Shown here one piece after another: positions 18,577-27,346 of a DNA stretch of 64,000 nt. The notes under the pieces are model-generated. The model saw nothing but the letters and a program-made list of their open reading frames with translations, was not told the DNA's origin and did no database searches. Location of the stretch: assembly GCA_027482245.1 (NCBI GenBank), contig JAIXWG010000061.1:1-64000 (forward strand). The letters are read 5' to 3'. This DNA is from Acetobacteraceae bacterium. GTDB lineage: Bacteria > Pseudomonadota > Alphaproteobacteria > Acetobacterales > Acetobacteraceae. Position 1 is the stretch's first letter. Each line of letters opens with the position of its first letter. The position numbers and the translations under genes were made by a program.

Positions 18577-20306
18577 TGACTGCCAATGCCACCCGCCGCA
18601 TGACCGGCGGCGCCGCGCTCGCGGAGATGCTGAAGCTGCACGAAAGCGGCCCGATGTTCGGCATGGGCGGCTTCCAGCTGCTGCCCTTCTACGAGGCGTG
18701 CCGGGTGCTGAAGGTCCAGCACTACCTCATCAACGACGAACGCTGCGGGGCATTCGCGGCGGATGCCTATGCGCGCGTCACGAACCGGCCGGGACTCGTG
18801 GACGGCACGCTCGGGCCGGGGGCGACCAACCTGGCGACGGGCCTGGCGGAGGCCTTCAACGCGGGGATGCCGATGGTCGCCATCATCGGCGACGCCAACC
18901 GCCAGCACGCCTGGAAGAACATGACGCAGGAAGCGCGGCAGTTCGACGTGCTGCGGCCCTTGGTGAAGGAGGCGATCCGGGTCGAGGTCATCTCCCGCAT
19001 CCCCGAACACCTGCGCCGCGCCTTCGCCGTCGCGACCAGCGGCCGCCCCGGCCCCGTGCTGCTGGCGGTGCCGGAGGACATTGCCCATGGCGAGCACGAC
19101 TTCGACGCGGGTGATTTCTGGATCGACCCGGGCACGCTGAAGGCGCAGGCGCGCCGGTCCCGCCCGGCGCGAGACGATCTGGCCCGCGCCGCGGCGCTGA
19201 TCGCGAAGGCGGAGCGCCCGCTGATCCTGGCCGGCGGCGGCGTCCATATCAGCGAGGCCTCCGACGCGCTGCTGGCGCTGGCGGAGGCGCAGGGCATTCC
19301 CGTCGCGCACACCATGTCCGGCAAGGGCGCGATCGGCTGCAACCATGCGCTCTCCGCCGGCGTCTTCGGCCGCTATTCCCGCATCGCCAATGACCTGATC
19401 GGCATGAGCGACTGCCTGATCGTGGTCGGCTGCAAGCTCGGCGAGATCGCCACCAAGCGCTTCAGCCTGATGCCGGCGGGCGTGCCGCTCATCCACCTCG
19501 ATATCGTGGCGGAGGAGATCGGGCGCACGACGCGGCAGGACGTGGCGCTGGTGGGCGATGCGCGCTGCGGGCTGGAGGACCTGCTGGCCGAACTCGGCCC
19601 GCGCACGGACCGCCGCGCCGAATGGTGCGCGGAGGTGCCGAAGCGCATGGCCGCCTGGCTGGAGAGTGCCAAGGACCGGCTGGAGAGCGTGGAAAGCCCG
19701 ATCAATGTCGGCCGCCTGATGGGCGAGCTGAACAAGGTGCTGCCCGCCGATGCCGTGCTGGTCGCGGATGGCGGCTTCGCGGGGCATTGGGGCGGGCTGC
19801 TCTTCGACACCAAGCGCGCGGGCCGGGGCTTCGTGGCGGATCGCGGCTTCGCCTCCATCGGCTACGGCGTTCCCGGCGGCATCGGGGCGCAGATCGGCGT
19901 GGGGCCGAAGCGGCGCGTCGTCTCGCTGACGGGCGATGGCGGCTTCAACATGTCGATGGGCGACCTGGAGACGGCGCGGCGCGTCGGCGCGCCCATCGTC
20001 GCCTGCATCTTCAACAACGCGGCCAGCGGCTATGTGAAGGCGCTGCAGCACGCCGTCTTCGGCCACGGCAACTACCAGTCCTCCGACCTGGTGGAGATGA
20101 ATTACGCCAACATCGCCAACGCCATGGGCTGCCAGGGCATCCGGGTGGAGGACCCGGAGAAGCTGGCCGGCGCGCTGCGGGCTGGGCTGGAGAACACGGA
20201 CACGCCGACGGTGCTCGACATCGTCGTCACCCGCGACCCCGCGAAGATGCTGCCGGCGGCGGACAACCGGACGCTGAAGGTCAACAAGGGCGACCGGCCG
20301 GTGTGA
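18576..20306 (+). CDS. Thiamine-diphosphate-dependent enzyme, acetolactate synthase-like
   Basis: This 576-residue cytoplasmic enzyme of the acetolactate synthase/benzoylformate decarboxylase superfamily has the usual three domains. The N-terminal pyrimidine-binding domain carries the conserved Glu in NDERCGAFAADAYARVT and GPGATNLATGLAEA. The central domain has PLILAGGGVHISEA and the C-terminal diphosphate-binding domain has GDGGFNMSMGDLETA ending with FNNAASGYVK. ATG 18576 overlaps the stop of the preceding duplicated-domain gene. The family ligates or decarboxylates 2-oxo acids. Because no ALS small subunit is present and the partner is unusual, a role in valine/isoleucine synthesis is unlikely and a catabolic substrate is more plausible. 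Confidence 0.87.
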   Translation: MTANATRRMTGGAALAEMLKLHESGPMFGMGGFQLLPFYEACRVLKVQHYLINDERCGAFAADAYARVTNRPGLVDGTLGPGATNLATGLAEAFNAGMPMVAIIGDANRQHAWKNMTQEARQFDVLRPLVKEAIRVEVISRIPEHLRRAFAVATSGRPGPVLLAVPEDIAHGEHDFDAGDFWIDPGTLKAQARRSRPARDDLARAAALIAKAERPLILAGGGVHISEASDALLALAEAQGIPVAHTMSGKGAIGCNHALSAGVFGRYSRIANDLIGMSDCLIVVGCKLGEIATKRFSLMPAGVPLIHLDIVAEEIGRTTRQDVALVGDARCGLEDLLAELGPRTDRRAEWCAEVPKRMAAWLESAKDRLESVESPINVGRLMGELNKVLPADAVLVADGGFAGHWGGLLFDTKRAGRGFVADRGFASIGYGVPGGIGAQIGVGPKRRVVSLTGDGGFNMSMGDLETARRVGAPIVACIFNNAASGYVKALQHAVFGHGNYQSSDLVEMNYANIANAMGCQGIRVEDPEKLAGALRAGLENTDTPTVLDIVVTRDPAKMLPAADNRTLKVNKGDRPV

Positions 20307-20380
20307 CCGCGGCGCGCAACAGCCGCGTAACACTTGGGTTGCGGAAGGCGAATAGGATGGGTTGATTCGAGGATGCGCCC

Positions 20381-22009
20381 ATGCCCCGCCTGCCCCATGC
20401 CCGCTTCATCCCCCTAGCCCTGGCGCTGGGGGGCGCGGCCTTGTCGGCCGTGGCGCTGCTGGCCTGGCCGGGCTTCTGGCCGGCCGTCGCGCTGGCGCTT
20501 ACGGGCGGGCTTTCCGCGCTGGGGCTGCGGGACCTGTTCCACCCCAGCCACGCCGTGCTGCGCAACTACCCCATCGCCGCGCATCTCCGCTTCATCCTGG
20601 AGGGCATCCGGCCGGAGATGCGGCAGTACTTCTTCGAGGATGAGAAGCACGGCACGCCCTTCAGCCGCGACAAGCGCGCGGTGGTCTACCAGCGCGCCAA
20701 GATGCAGCTGGACAAGCGCCCCTTCGGCACCCAGTACGACGTCTATGCCGATGGCTTCGAATGGCTGCAGCATTCCATGGCGGCGAAGCCGCCCGCGCAC
20801 GGATCGCCGCGCGTCCTCATCGGCGGGCCGGACTGCGCGCAGCCCTATGCGAGTTCGCTGCTCAACATCTCCGCCATGTCCTTCGGCAGCCTCTCCGCCA
20901 ATGCCATCAAGGCGCTGAACAAGGGCGCGCGCGACGGCGGCTTCGCGCATGACACGGGGGAGGGCGGGCTCAGCCCGCACCACAAGGAGCATGGCGGCGA
21001 CCTGATCTGGGAGATCGGATCGGGCTATTTCAGCGCCCGCAACCCGGATGGCAGCTTCTCCCCGGAACTCTTCGCGAAGGTCGCCGCCAGCGACCAGGTG
21101 CGGATGGTGGAGTTGAAGCTGAGCCAGGGCGCCAAGCCCGGCCATGGCGGCGTGCTGCCGGGCGCCAAGGTGACGGCGGAGATCGCGCTGACCCGCGGCG
21201 TGCCGATGGGCGTGGATTGCGTCTCGCCGCCCGGCCATTCCGCCTTCTCCACGCCCGTCGAGATGATGCGCTTCATCGCCGAGATGCGGCGCCTGTCCGG
21301 CGGCAAGCCCGCGGGCTTCAAGCTCTGTATCGGGCATCGCTGGGAGTTCCTGGCGATCTGCAAGGCGATGCTTGAGACCGGCATCACGCCCGACTTCATC
21401 GTGGTGGACGGGGCGGAGGGCGGCACGGGGGCCGCGCCCCTGGAGTTCATGGACCATATCGGCATGCCGATGCGGGAGGGGCTGGACTTCGTCCACAACG
21501 CGCTGATCGGCGTCGGCCTGCGGGATCGCATCCGCCTCGGCGCCAGCGGGAAGATCGCCAGCGGCTTCGACATGGCGCGCGCCATGGCGCTGGGCGCGGA
21601 TTGGTGCAATGCGGCGCGGGGCTTCATGTTCGCGCTGGGCTGCATCCAGTCGCTGTCCTGCCACACGGATCGCTGCCCGACCGGCGTCGCAACGCAGGAC
21701 CCGATGCGCAGCCGCGCTTTGCTGGTGCCGGACAAGGCGACGCGCGTGCGCCAGTTCCATGCGGCGACGCTGGAGGCGCTGGGCGACATGGTGGCGGCCG
21801 CCGGGCTCGACCATCCGTCGCAACTGCGGCCGGAGCACTTCATGCGCCGGGTCTCGGGCCAGGATGTCCGCAGCTTCGCGCGGCTGTTTCCGCGGCTGGA
21901 GGAGGGGGCGCTGCTGGCGGGCTGCGACGATCCGCGCTTCCGGGAAGCCTGGGCCATGGCCGATGCCCACAGCTTCGCGCCGCGGCGGCTGGCATTGGCG
22001 ATGGCCTAG
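20381..22009 (+). CDS. FMN-binding glutamate synthase-family protein
   Basis: This 542-residue protein has two hydrophobic segments at its N-terminus (about 8-50), so it is probably membrane-anchored. The rest resembles the FMN/central domain of glutamate synthase large subunits: ISAMSFGSLSANAIKALN, GEGGLSPHHKEHGGDLIWEIG, GAKPGHGGVLPGAKV, IVVDGAEGGTGAAPLEF and the RLGASGKIASGFDMARAMALGADWC strand-helix run. The cysteine set for a [3Fe-4S] cluster is intact (GCIQSLSCHTDRCPTGVATQ, spacing C-x5-C-x4-C). It lacks the glutaminase domain, so it is an archaeal-type or stand-alone GltB-like oxidoreductase whose real substrate is unknown. The gene may have its own promoter in the 74-bp gap upstream. 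Confidence 0.88.
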   Translation: MPRLPHARFIPLALALGGAALSAVALLAWPGFWPAVALALTGGLSALGLRDLFHPSHAVLRNYPIAAHLRFILEGIRPEMRQYFFEDEKHGTPFSRDKRAVVYQRAKMQLDKRPFGTQYDVYADGFEWLQHSMAAKPPAHGSPRVLIGGPDCAQPYASSLLNISAMSFGSLSANAIKALNKGARDGGFAHDTGEGGLSPHHKEHGGDLIWEIGSGYFSARNPDGSFSPELFAKVAASDQVRMVELKLSQGAKPGHGGVLPGAKVTAEIALTRGVPMGVDCVSPPGHSAFSTPVEMMRFIAEMRRLSGGKPAGFKLCIGHRWEFLAICKAMLETGITPDFIVVDGAEGGTGAAPLEFMDHIGMPMREGLDFVHNALIGVGLRDRIRLGASGKIASGFDMARAMALGADWCNAARGFMFALGCIQSLSCHTDRCPTGVATQDPMRSRALLVPDKATRVRQFHAATLEALGDMVAAAGLDHPSQLRPEHFMRRVSGQDVRSFARLFPRLEEGALLAGCDDPRFREAWAMADAHSFAPRRLALAMA

Positions 22010-22017
22010 GCTAGGCT

Positions 22018-22037
22018 CTCCCCGCCAAGGCGGGGAG
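22018..22037 (+). promoter_or_regulatory. Hairpin covering the ribosome binding site of the acyl-CoA synthetase gene
   Basis: CTCCCCGCC and GGCGGGGAG form a perfect 9-bp stem with a 2-base loop, nine bases after the stop of the glutamate-synthase-like gene. The right arm contains the GGGGAG that serves as ribosome binding site for the GTG at 22044. Folding would hide that site and may also act as a terminator for the upstream gene, although no T-run follows. Confidence 0.5.
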
Positions 22038-22043
22038 GACGGC

Positions 22044-23606
22044 GTGGGCAACGCGAATGCGGCCAATCTCGGGCGGTTGCTGACGCAGGCGGCGCGGCGC
22101 GTGCCGGACAGCCTGGCGCTGGTCTGGGGCGATCGGCAATGGCGCTGGGCTGAACTCGATGCGCGGGTGGACCGGCTGGCGGCGGCGCTGCGGGGCCTCG
22201 GCGTGGGGAAGGGGGACCGCGTGCTGGTCCATTCCTGCAACACGAATGCGATGTTCGAGACGATGTGGGCCTGCTTCAAGGCCGGCGCCGTCTGGGTGCC
22301 GACCAATTTCCGTCTGACGCCGGCGGAGGTCACCTATCTCGCGACGTCATCGCGCGCCGTCGTCATGATCCGCGATGCCGGCTTCGCGGGCCATGCGGCG
22401 GCGGTGCGCGCGGCGTCCCCGCATCTGAGGGCCGTGGTGGCCGTCGGCGATGCGGGGGAGGGGGAGCGGGACTATGAGGCGCTGCTCGCCGCCGCGACGC
22501 AGCCGCTGCCGGACCACGAGGCCGATGTCACCTACGACGATCCCTGCTGGTTCTTCTACACCTCCGGCACCACGGGCCGGCCCAAGGCGGCGGTGCTGAC
22601 GCATGGCCAGATGGCCTTCGTGGTGACGAACCACCTGGCCGACCTCATGCCCGGGACGACGGAGCATGATGCCTCCCTGGTCGTGGCGCCGCTCTCGCAT
22701 GGCGCCGGCATCCACGCGCTGTGCCAGGTCGCCCGCGGCGCGCGTTCGGTGCTGCTGGCCGGGGAGAAGTTCGACCCCGCCGAGGCCTGGGCGCTGGTGG
22801 AGGAACACCGCGTCTCGAACATGTTCACCGTGCCGACGATCCTGACCGCGCTGGTGCGCGACCCCGCGGTGGACCGGCACGACCATTCATCGCTGCGCCA
22901 CGTCATCTATGCCGGCGCGCCGATGTACGAGGCCGACCAGCAGGAGGCATTGGCAAAACTCGGCAACTGCCTGGTGCAGTATTTCGGCCTGGGCGAGGTC
23001 ACGGGCAACATCACCGTGCTGCGTCCCGACCAGCACACGCCGGAGAATGCCGGCAGCTGCGGCGCGCCGCGCACGGGGATGGAGGTCGCGATCCTGGCCG
23101 AGGACGGCACACGCCTGCCGCCCGGCACGATCGGGGAGATCTGCGTCCGCGGCCCCGCCGTCTTCGCCGGCTATTTCGAGAACGATGCCGCCAATGCGAA
23201 GGCCTTCGCCGGCGGCTGGTTCCACACCGGCGACCTCGGCCGGATGGATGCGCGGGGGTTCCTGTTCATCACCGGCCGGGCGTCGGACATGTTCATCTCC
23301 GGCGGCTCCAACGTCTATCCGCGGGAGGCCGAGGAGGCGATCCTGACCCATCCCGCCGTCGCGGAATGCGCCATGGTCGGCATGCCCCACCCGAAATGGG
23401 GGGAGGCCGGCATCGCCTGCGTCGTGCCGCGCCCCGGCATGGCGGTGGAGGAAGCGGCGGTGCTGGCGCATCTGCGCGACCGCATCGCCCGCTACAAGCA
23501 GCCGCTGCGGATCGTCGTCTGGGATGCGCTGCCGAAGTCGGGCTACGGCAAGGTGCCGAAGAACCTGGTCAGGGCGCGGCTGGAGGCGGAGGGGGTGGGG
23601 TTCTAG
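22044..23606 (+). CDS. AMP-dependent acyl-CoA synthetase/ligase
   Basis: This 520-residue ANL-family enzyme activates a carboxylic acid to its CoA thioester through an acyl-adenylate. GTG 22044 is chosen as start because the homologous N-terminus (NLGRLLTQAARRVPDSLALV) begins immediately after it and a GGGGAG site precedes it. Motifs: P-loop-like YTSGTTGRPKAAVLTH (about residue 172), YFGLGEVTGN, GEICVRGPAVFAGYF, the hinge Asp in WFHTGDLGRMD, GRASDMFISGGSNVYP and the catalytic Lys in PKSGYGKVPKN. Substrate specificity (medium-chain fatty acid or aromatic acid) is not readable. It converges on the cupin gene with a 4-bp overlap. Confidence 0.92.
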   Translation: MGNANAANLGRLLTQAARRVPDSLALVWGDRQWRWAELDARVDRLAAALRGLGVGKGDRVLVHSCNTNAMFETMWACFKAGAVWVPTNFRLTPAEVTYLATSSRAVVMIRDAGFAGHAAAVRAASPHLRAVVAVGDAGEGERDYEALLAAATQPLPDHEADVTYDDPCWFFYTSGTTGRPKAAVLTHGQMAFVVTNHLADLMPGTTEHDASLVVAPLSHGAGIHALCQVARGARSVLLAGEKFDPAEAWALVEEHRVSNMFTVPTILTALVRDPAVDRHDHSSLRHVIYAGAPMYEADQQEALAKLGNCLVQYFGLGEVTGNITVLRPDQHTPENAGSCGAPRTGMEVAILAEDGTRLPPGTIGEICVRGPAVFAGYFENDAANAKAFAGGWFHTGDLGRMDARGFLFITGRASDMFISGGSNVYPREAEEAILTHPAVAECAMVGMPHPKWGEAGIACVVPRPGMAVEEAAVLAHLRDRIARYKQPLRIVVWDALPKSGYGKVPKNLVRARLEAEGVGF

Positions 23607-23872
23607 CGGCGCCGGCCCGCGAGGTAGGACGCACCTTCCGGCCCCGCGACCTCCGCATGCACGGTCCCGCGCGCGACCTCGAAGCTCTCATCGGTCAGGT
23701 AGGTCTCCCGGCCCCCGGCGGTCTCGTAGATCAGCGTGCCGGACAGGATCAGCAGCCGCGCATCGAAGGGGTGGGTGTGGTCGGGCGTCGCCTCCCCGGG
23801 GGTCAGCGACCGCTCCACCGTCTCGGTATAGCCGTCCCGGGCGAGTGCGGATTCGAAGGCGGTTCGGTCCAT
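23603..23872 (-). CDS. Small cupin-domain protein
   Basis: This 89-residue protein folds as a single minimal cupin: the first motif is PDHTHPFDARLLILSGTLIYET and the second is VARGTVHAEVAGPEGASYLAG. The His pair of motif 1 and the His of motif 2 could bind a metal. It may be a small binding or isomerase-type protein. It lies on the opposite strand to its neighbours, overlaps the end of the acyl-CoA synthetase gene by 4 bp and is divergent from the amidohydrolase operon. A role in that operon is possible but unproven. Confidence 0.75.
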   Translation of the reverse strand: MDRTAFESALARDGYTETVERSLTPGEATPDHTHPFDARLLILSGTLIYETAGGRETYLTDESFEVARGTVHAEVAGPEGASYLAGRRR

Positions 23873-23948
23873 GGATCGGCTCCCCCGGGTATGGTCGGCG
23901 CGGGCGGTTCCGGTCTAGCCTCCGCGCCCCAACGCCTGAGGGTCTAGC

Positions 23949-25184
23949 ATGTCCGCCACCGTCTTCACCAACGCCCGAATCCTGGATGGCCGCGTCGATG
24001 GCGGGTTCGAGGGGCACGTCCTGGTGGAGGGCAACACCATCCGGGAAGTCTCCGACAAGCCCATCGGGAGCACCACCGCCCGGACCATCGACCTCCAGGG
24101 CCGCACGCTGATGCCGGGGCTGATCGATGCCCATGTGCATGTGATCGCGAGCGAGGTGAACCTGGCCCGCCACGCGCTGCTGCCGGATGCCGTCGTCGCC
24201 TTCCGTGCGGCGAAGATCATGCACGCCATGCTGATGCGCGGCTTCACCACCATCCGCGACCTCGGCGGTGCGACGCAGGGCCTGCGCCAGGCGCGGGACG
24301 AGGGGCATTTCGACGCGCCGCGCATGGTGCTCTGCGGCAAGGCGATCAGCGCGACGGGCGGCCACAGCGACGGCCGCGGCCGCTATGACAGCCGCGACAT
24401 GGCCTATCTGGAAGCGCGGCTCGGCTGCCTCGGCCGCATCGCGGACGGCGTTGATGCCGTGCGCCGCGTGTGCCGGGAGGAGATCAAGGGCGGCGCCGAC
24501 TACATCAAGATCATGGCCAATGGCGGCGTCGCCAGCCCGACCGACCCCATCGCCTTCCTAGGCTACAGCAAGGACGAGATCCGCGCCGCGGTGGAGGAAG
24601 CGGAGATGGCGCAGACCTATGTCGCCGCGCATCTCTACACTGACCAGGCGATCGACCGCGCCGTGGAATGCGGCGTGCTGTCGCTGGAACATTGCAACCT
24701 GATCGAGGAGAAGACGGCGAGGAAGGCCGCCGATGCCGGCGCCATCGCCTGCCCGACCCTCGTCACCTACGAGTACCTGAAGATCGAGGGTGCGTCCCTC
24801 GGCCTCGGCGCCGAGAGTGTGGCGAAGATCGACACGGTGCGGCTGGCGGGGCTCGAGAGCCTGGAGAAGATGCAGCGCGCCGGCCTGACCATGGCCTTCG
24901 GCACCGATTTGCTGGGCGAGATGCATCGCCACCAGTCCGAGGAATTCGTCATCCGCGGCCGCGTGCTGCCGGCGATGGAGGTGATCCGCTCCACCACCGT
25001 CCACGCCGCGAAGCTGCTGCGCATGGAAGGGAAGATCGGCACCATCGCGCCCGGCGCCTTCGCCGATTTGGTGGTGGTGGAGGGTGATCCGCTGGCCGAC
25101 CTCTCGCTGCTGACGGGGCAGGGCAGGCACCTGTCCGCCATCATGCAGGATGGCCGCTTCATCAAGGACCAGCTGGCGGCATGA
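23949..25184 (+). CDS. Metal-dependent amidohydrolase (imidazolonepropionase-like / Xaa-Pro dipeptidase group)
   Basis: This 411-residue enzyme of the amidohydrolase superfamily has complete metal ligands: H62-x-H64 in DAHVHVIAS, the candidate carbamylated Lys in ADYIKIMANGG, His in AAHLYT, His in LEHCNLIEE and Asp in FGTDLLGEM. The small beta-sandwich is formed by the N-terminal strands (TNARILDGRVDGG) and the C-terminus (GAFADLVVVEGDPLADLS). It should hydrolyse a cyclic or linear amide. The gene leads an operon in which the next gene starts within its stop (ATGA overlap) and a third follows in the same way, so all three probably act on one compound. Confidence 0.88.
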   Translation: MSATVFTNARILDGRVDGGFEGHVLVEGNTIREVSDKPIGSTTARTIDLQGRTLMPGLIDAHVHVIASEVNLARHALLPDAVVAFRAAKIMHAMLMRGFTTIRDLGGATQGLRQARDEGHFDAPRMVLCGKAISATGGHSDGRGRYDSRDMAYLEARLGCLGRIADGVDAVRRVCREEIKGGADYIKIMANGGVASPTDPIAFLGYSKDEIRAAVEEAEMAQTYVAAHLYTDQAIDRAVECGVLSLEHCNLIEEKTARKAADAGAIACPTLVTYEYLKIEGASLGLGAESVAKIDTVRLAGLESLEKMQRAGLTMAFGTDLLGEMHRHQSEEFVIRGRVLPAMEVIRSTTVHAAKLLRMEGKIGTIAPGAFADLVVVEGDPLADLSLLTGQGRHLSAIMQDGRFIKDQLAA

Positions 25185-26074
25185 TCCAGCCGGAAGACCG
25201 CTTCCCGCGCGCCCCGCTGCCCTTTCGGCCCAGGCTCACCTGGCCGGGGGGCGCGCGGCTCGCGGTCTGGGTCTGTCCGAACATCGAGCATTACGAGTTC
25301 ATGCCCGCGCAGCAGGGCAGCCCCCGCGACCCCTGGCCGCGCACGCCGCATCCCGACGTGCTGTCCTATTCGCTGAAGGATTACGGCAACCGCGCCGGCG
25401 TCTGGCGGATGATGGAGGTGCTGGACCACTACGGCATCCGGGGAAGCGTGAGTTTCTCCATGAGCGTGGGGGAGATGTTCCCGCAGGTGCTGGACGGCAT
25501 GCTGAAGCGGGACTGGGACGTTTTCAGCCACGGGCTCTACAACACGCGCTACCACTGGAACCTCAGCGAAGACGCAGAGCGCGCCGAGATCCAGGCGAGT
25601 GTCGAGGCCTGGCGGCGCATGACGGGGCGGCAGCTGCGCGGCTGGTTCTCCCCGGCCGCGTCGAACACGCTGGTGACGCCTGACCTCGTGGCGGAGGCCG
25701 GCATTTCCTACATCACCGACTTCTACCATGACGACCAGCCGGTGCCTGTGCGGGTGCGGTCGGGAAGGCTGGTCTCCATCCCCTACCAGATGGACCTCAA
25801 CGACGCCGTGATGATCGGCGCCGCCGCCAATGAGGGCGAGGACTTCCTGCGCACCGCCGTGGACATGTTCGACACGCTCTACGCGGAGGGCGAGGTGCAG
25901 CCGCGAGTCATGTGCGTGGCGCTGCATCCCTACCTCATGGGGCGGCCGCACCGGATCGGCTACCTCGACAAGGTTCTCGCCCATATGCGCAGGCGTGAGG
26001 GCGTGTGGTTCGCAACGGGCGCGGAGATGGCGGACTGGTACATCGCCAACCACTACGACGCGGCCCTGCGATGA
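25181..26074 (+). CDS. Polysaccharide deacetylase-family protein (PuuE-allantoinase-like), copy 1
   Basis: This 297-residue protein has the (beta/alpha) barrel pattern of NodB-type deacetylases. It includes LAVWVCPNIEHYEF, a DYGNRAGVWRMMEVLDHYGIRG core, DVFSHGLYNTRYH and a C-terminal CVALHPYLMGRPHRIGYLDK. The pattern is closest to the metal-independent or PuuE allantoinase-type branch, not to chitin deacetylases: the DYGNR block and the HPYLMGRPHR block are typical, and no signal peptide is present. It is coupled to the amidohydrolase (4-bp overlap) and to its paralogue downstream. A cytoplasmic role in opening or deacylating a small N-containing ring compound is inferred. Confidence 0.8.
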   Translation: MIQPEDRFPRAPLPFRPRLTWPGGARLAVWVCPNIEHYEFMPAQQGSPRDPWPRTPHPDVLSYSLKDYGNRAGVWRMMEVLDHYGIRGSVSFSMSVGEMFPQVLDGMLKRDWDVFSHGLYNTRYHWNLSEDAERAEIQASVEAWRRMTGRQLRGWFSPAASNTLVTPDLVAEAGISYITDFYHDDQPVPVRVRSGRLVSIPYQMDLNDAVMIGAAANEGEDFLRTAVDMFDTLYAEGEVQPRVMCVALHPYLMGRPHRIGYLDKVLAHMRRREGVWFATGAEMADWYIANHYDAALR

Positions 26075-26946
26075 CCCTGAAGCCCGGCATGGACCACGAC
26101 ATCCACGGCTTCTCCGCGCAGCCCTGGCGGCCGGAACGGGCCTGGCGCAGCGGCAGGAAGCTCGCCGTCTATCTGCTGCTGCACATCGAGCATACGGAGA
26201 TCGCGCCGCCCGACGGCACGCATCGGGACCCACGCTTCCGCGGCGCCTTCTTCAGCGGCACGCCGGACTGGACCGCCTATACGCTGCGCGATTACGGCAA
26301 CCGCATCGGCGCCTGGCGCATCCTGGACCTGCTGGACCGGCTGAAGCTGCCCGCCAGCGTCGCCGTCAACTTGATGGCCGCACAGCGCCACCCCGAGCTC
26401 ATCGCTGCCTGCCGCGAACGCGCCTTCGAGCCGGTGGCGCATGGCTACTCCGCCAGCCGCATGCCGACCGCGCGGATGACCGAGGCCGAGGAACGCGCTG
26501 CCATCCTGGAAGCCCGGGACGGCCTGGCCGCGCTCTGGCCTGGCGCCACAGGCTGGCTCGGCCAGGACCACGGCGCTACGCCCCATACGACGCGCCTGCT
26601 GGCGGAAGCCGGCTTCGCCTATGGCCTCGACTGGGCGAATGACGAGGAACCCTACCGCCACGCCTCCGGCCTGGTGGCGATGCCGCCGCCCGGGGAGTGG
26701 GACGACGTCCAGACGCTGATGCTGCGCCGCGTCCCTGTGCCGCGATGGCCGGGCCTGGTGCGGGATGCGGTGGAGCGCCTGGTGGCGGAGCCCCGCGGCG
26801 GCCGCGTGCTGGGCGTCGGCATCCACCCCTGGGTGATGGGCGCGCCGCACCGCATCCGCTACCTGGCCGAGTCCCTGGAATGGCTCGCGGCGCGCGGCGA
26901 CATCGAGGTCACGACGGCGGGGGCGCTGGCGGCCGAGTGGAGCTAG
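26071..26946 (+). CDS. Polysaccharide deacetylase-family protein, copy 2
   Basis: This 291-residue paralogue of the preceding protein starts at ATG 26071, which overlaps the previous stop by 4 bp. An earlier GTG in the same frame lies deep inside the upstream gene and was not used. Shared blocks are LLLHIEHTEI, DYGNRIGAWRILDLLDRL, the middle His in EPVAHGYSASRMPTARMT and the terminal GVGIHPWVMGAPHRIRYLAE. The two copies differ around the middle motif (SHGLYNTRYH versus AHGYSASRMP). They may have different substrates or form a heteromer. The end overlaps by 4 bp with a small hypothetical gene on the opposite strand. Confidence 0.8.
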   Translation: MTLKPGMDHDIHGFSAQPWRPERAWRSGRKLAVYLLLHIEHTEIAPPDGTHRDPRFRGAFFSGTPDWTAYTLRDYGNRIGAWRILDLLDRLKLPASVAVNLMAAQRHPELIAACRERAFEPVAHGYSASRMPTARMTEAEERAAILEARDGLAALWPGATGWLGQDHGATPHTTRLLAEAGFAYGLDWANDEEPYRHASGLVAMPPPGEWDDVQTLMLRRVPVPRWPGLVRDAVERLVAEPRGGRVLGVGIHPWVMGAPHRIRYLAESLEWLAARGDIEVTTAGALAAEWS

Positions 26947-27227
26947 ATGAACTGCCCGCGCAGGAAACCCAGCGCGGGCAGGGGGCTCCATTTCTTTGGC
27001 AGGTCGGCGCGGCGGATCGGCGCAACGCTGTAATGCGGCACGGGCTGTTCCGACCGCCTGAGAAAATCCTCATAGGCGGACACCTGCTGCGCCCGCCAGG
27101 CACGATCCTCCAGCGCCGCGTTGCGGTTCCGGTACACATTGGCGACGCGGCTCTTGCGCCCCGCGGTGGCGATCACCGCCCAGAGCGTGTCGTCATCGCC
27201 GCTGCCGACGGGGATGATGGGCTTCAC
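26943..27227 (-). CDS. Small hypothetical protein
   Basis: This protein of 94 residues from GTG 27227 (106 if TTG 27263 is used) is not recognised. It is basic and tryptophan-containing, with DDDTLWAVIATAGRKSRVANV, ALEDRAWRAQQVSAYEDFL and a C-terminal KKWSPLPALGFLRGQFI. There is no signal peptide or membrane segment. The GTG has a G-rich stretch directly in front with no spacing, and the TTG lacks a clear ribosome binding site, so the start is uncertain. The reading frame shares 4 bp of its end with the second deacetylase and is divergent from the GST gene. It is accepted as a gene because it fills an otherwise empty 320-bp interval with normal codon use. Confidence 0.5.
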   Translation of the reverse strand: MKPIIPVGSGDDDTLWAVIATAGRKSRVANVYRNRNAALEDRAWRAQQVSAYEDFLRRSEQPVPHYSVAPIRRADLPKKWSPLPALGFLRGQFI

Positions 27228-27346
27228 CCCCCCTGGATCGCGCACCCCGGCCGCTTCGGTCAAGCATGGCGTGCATCACGGCCCTTTGCCCGGGCGCCGC
27301 GCCGTGGGATCAGGGCACCAAGCCTGCCATAAGGAGAGGACTGCGG

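Noticed and set aside
18342-20333. A 663-codon minus-strand frame opposite the TPP enzyme gene
   Set aside because: The plus strand has complete TPP-enzyme motifs; the antisense frame is an effect of high GC.
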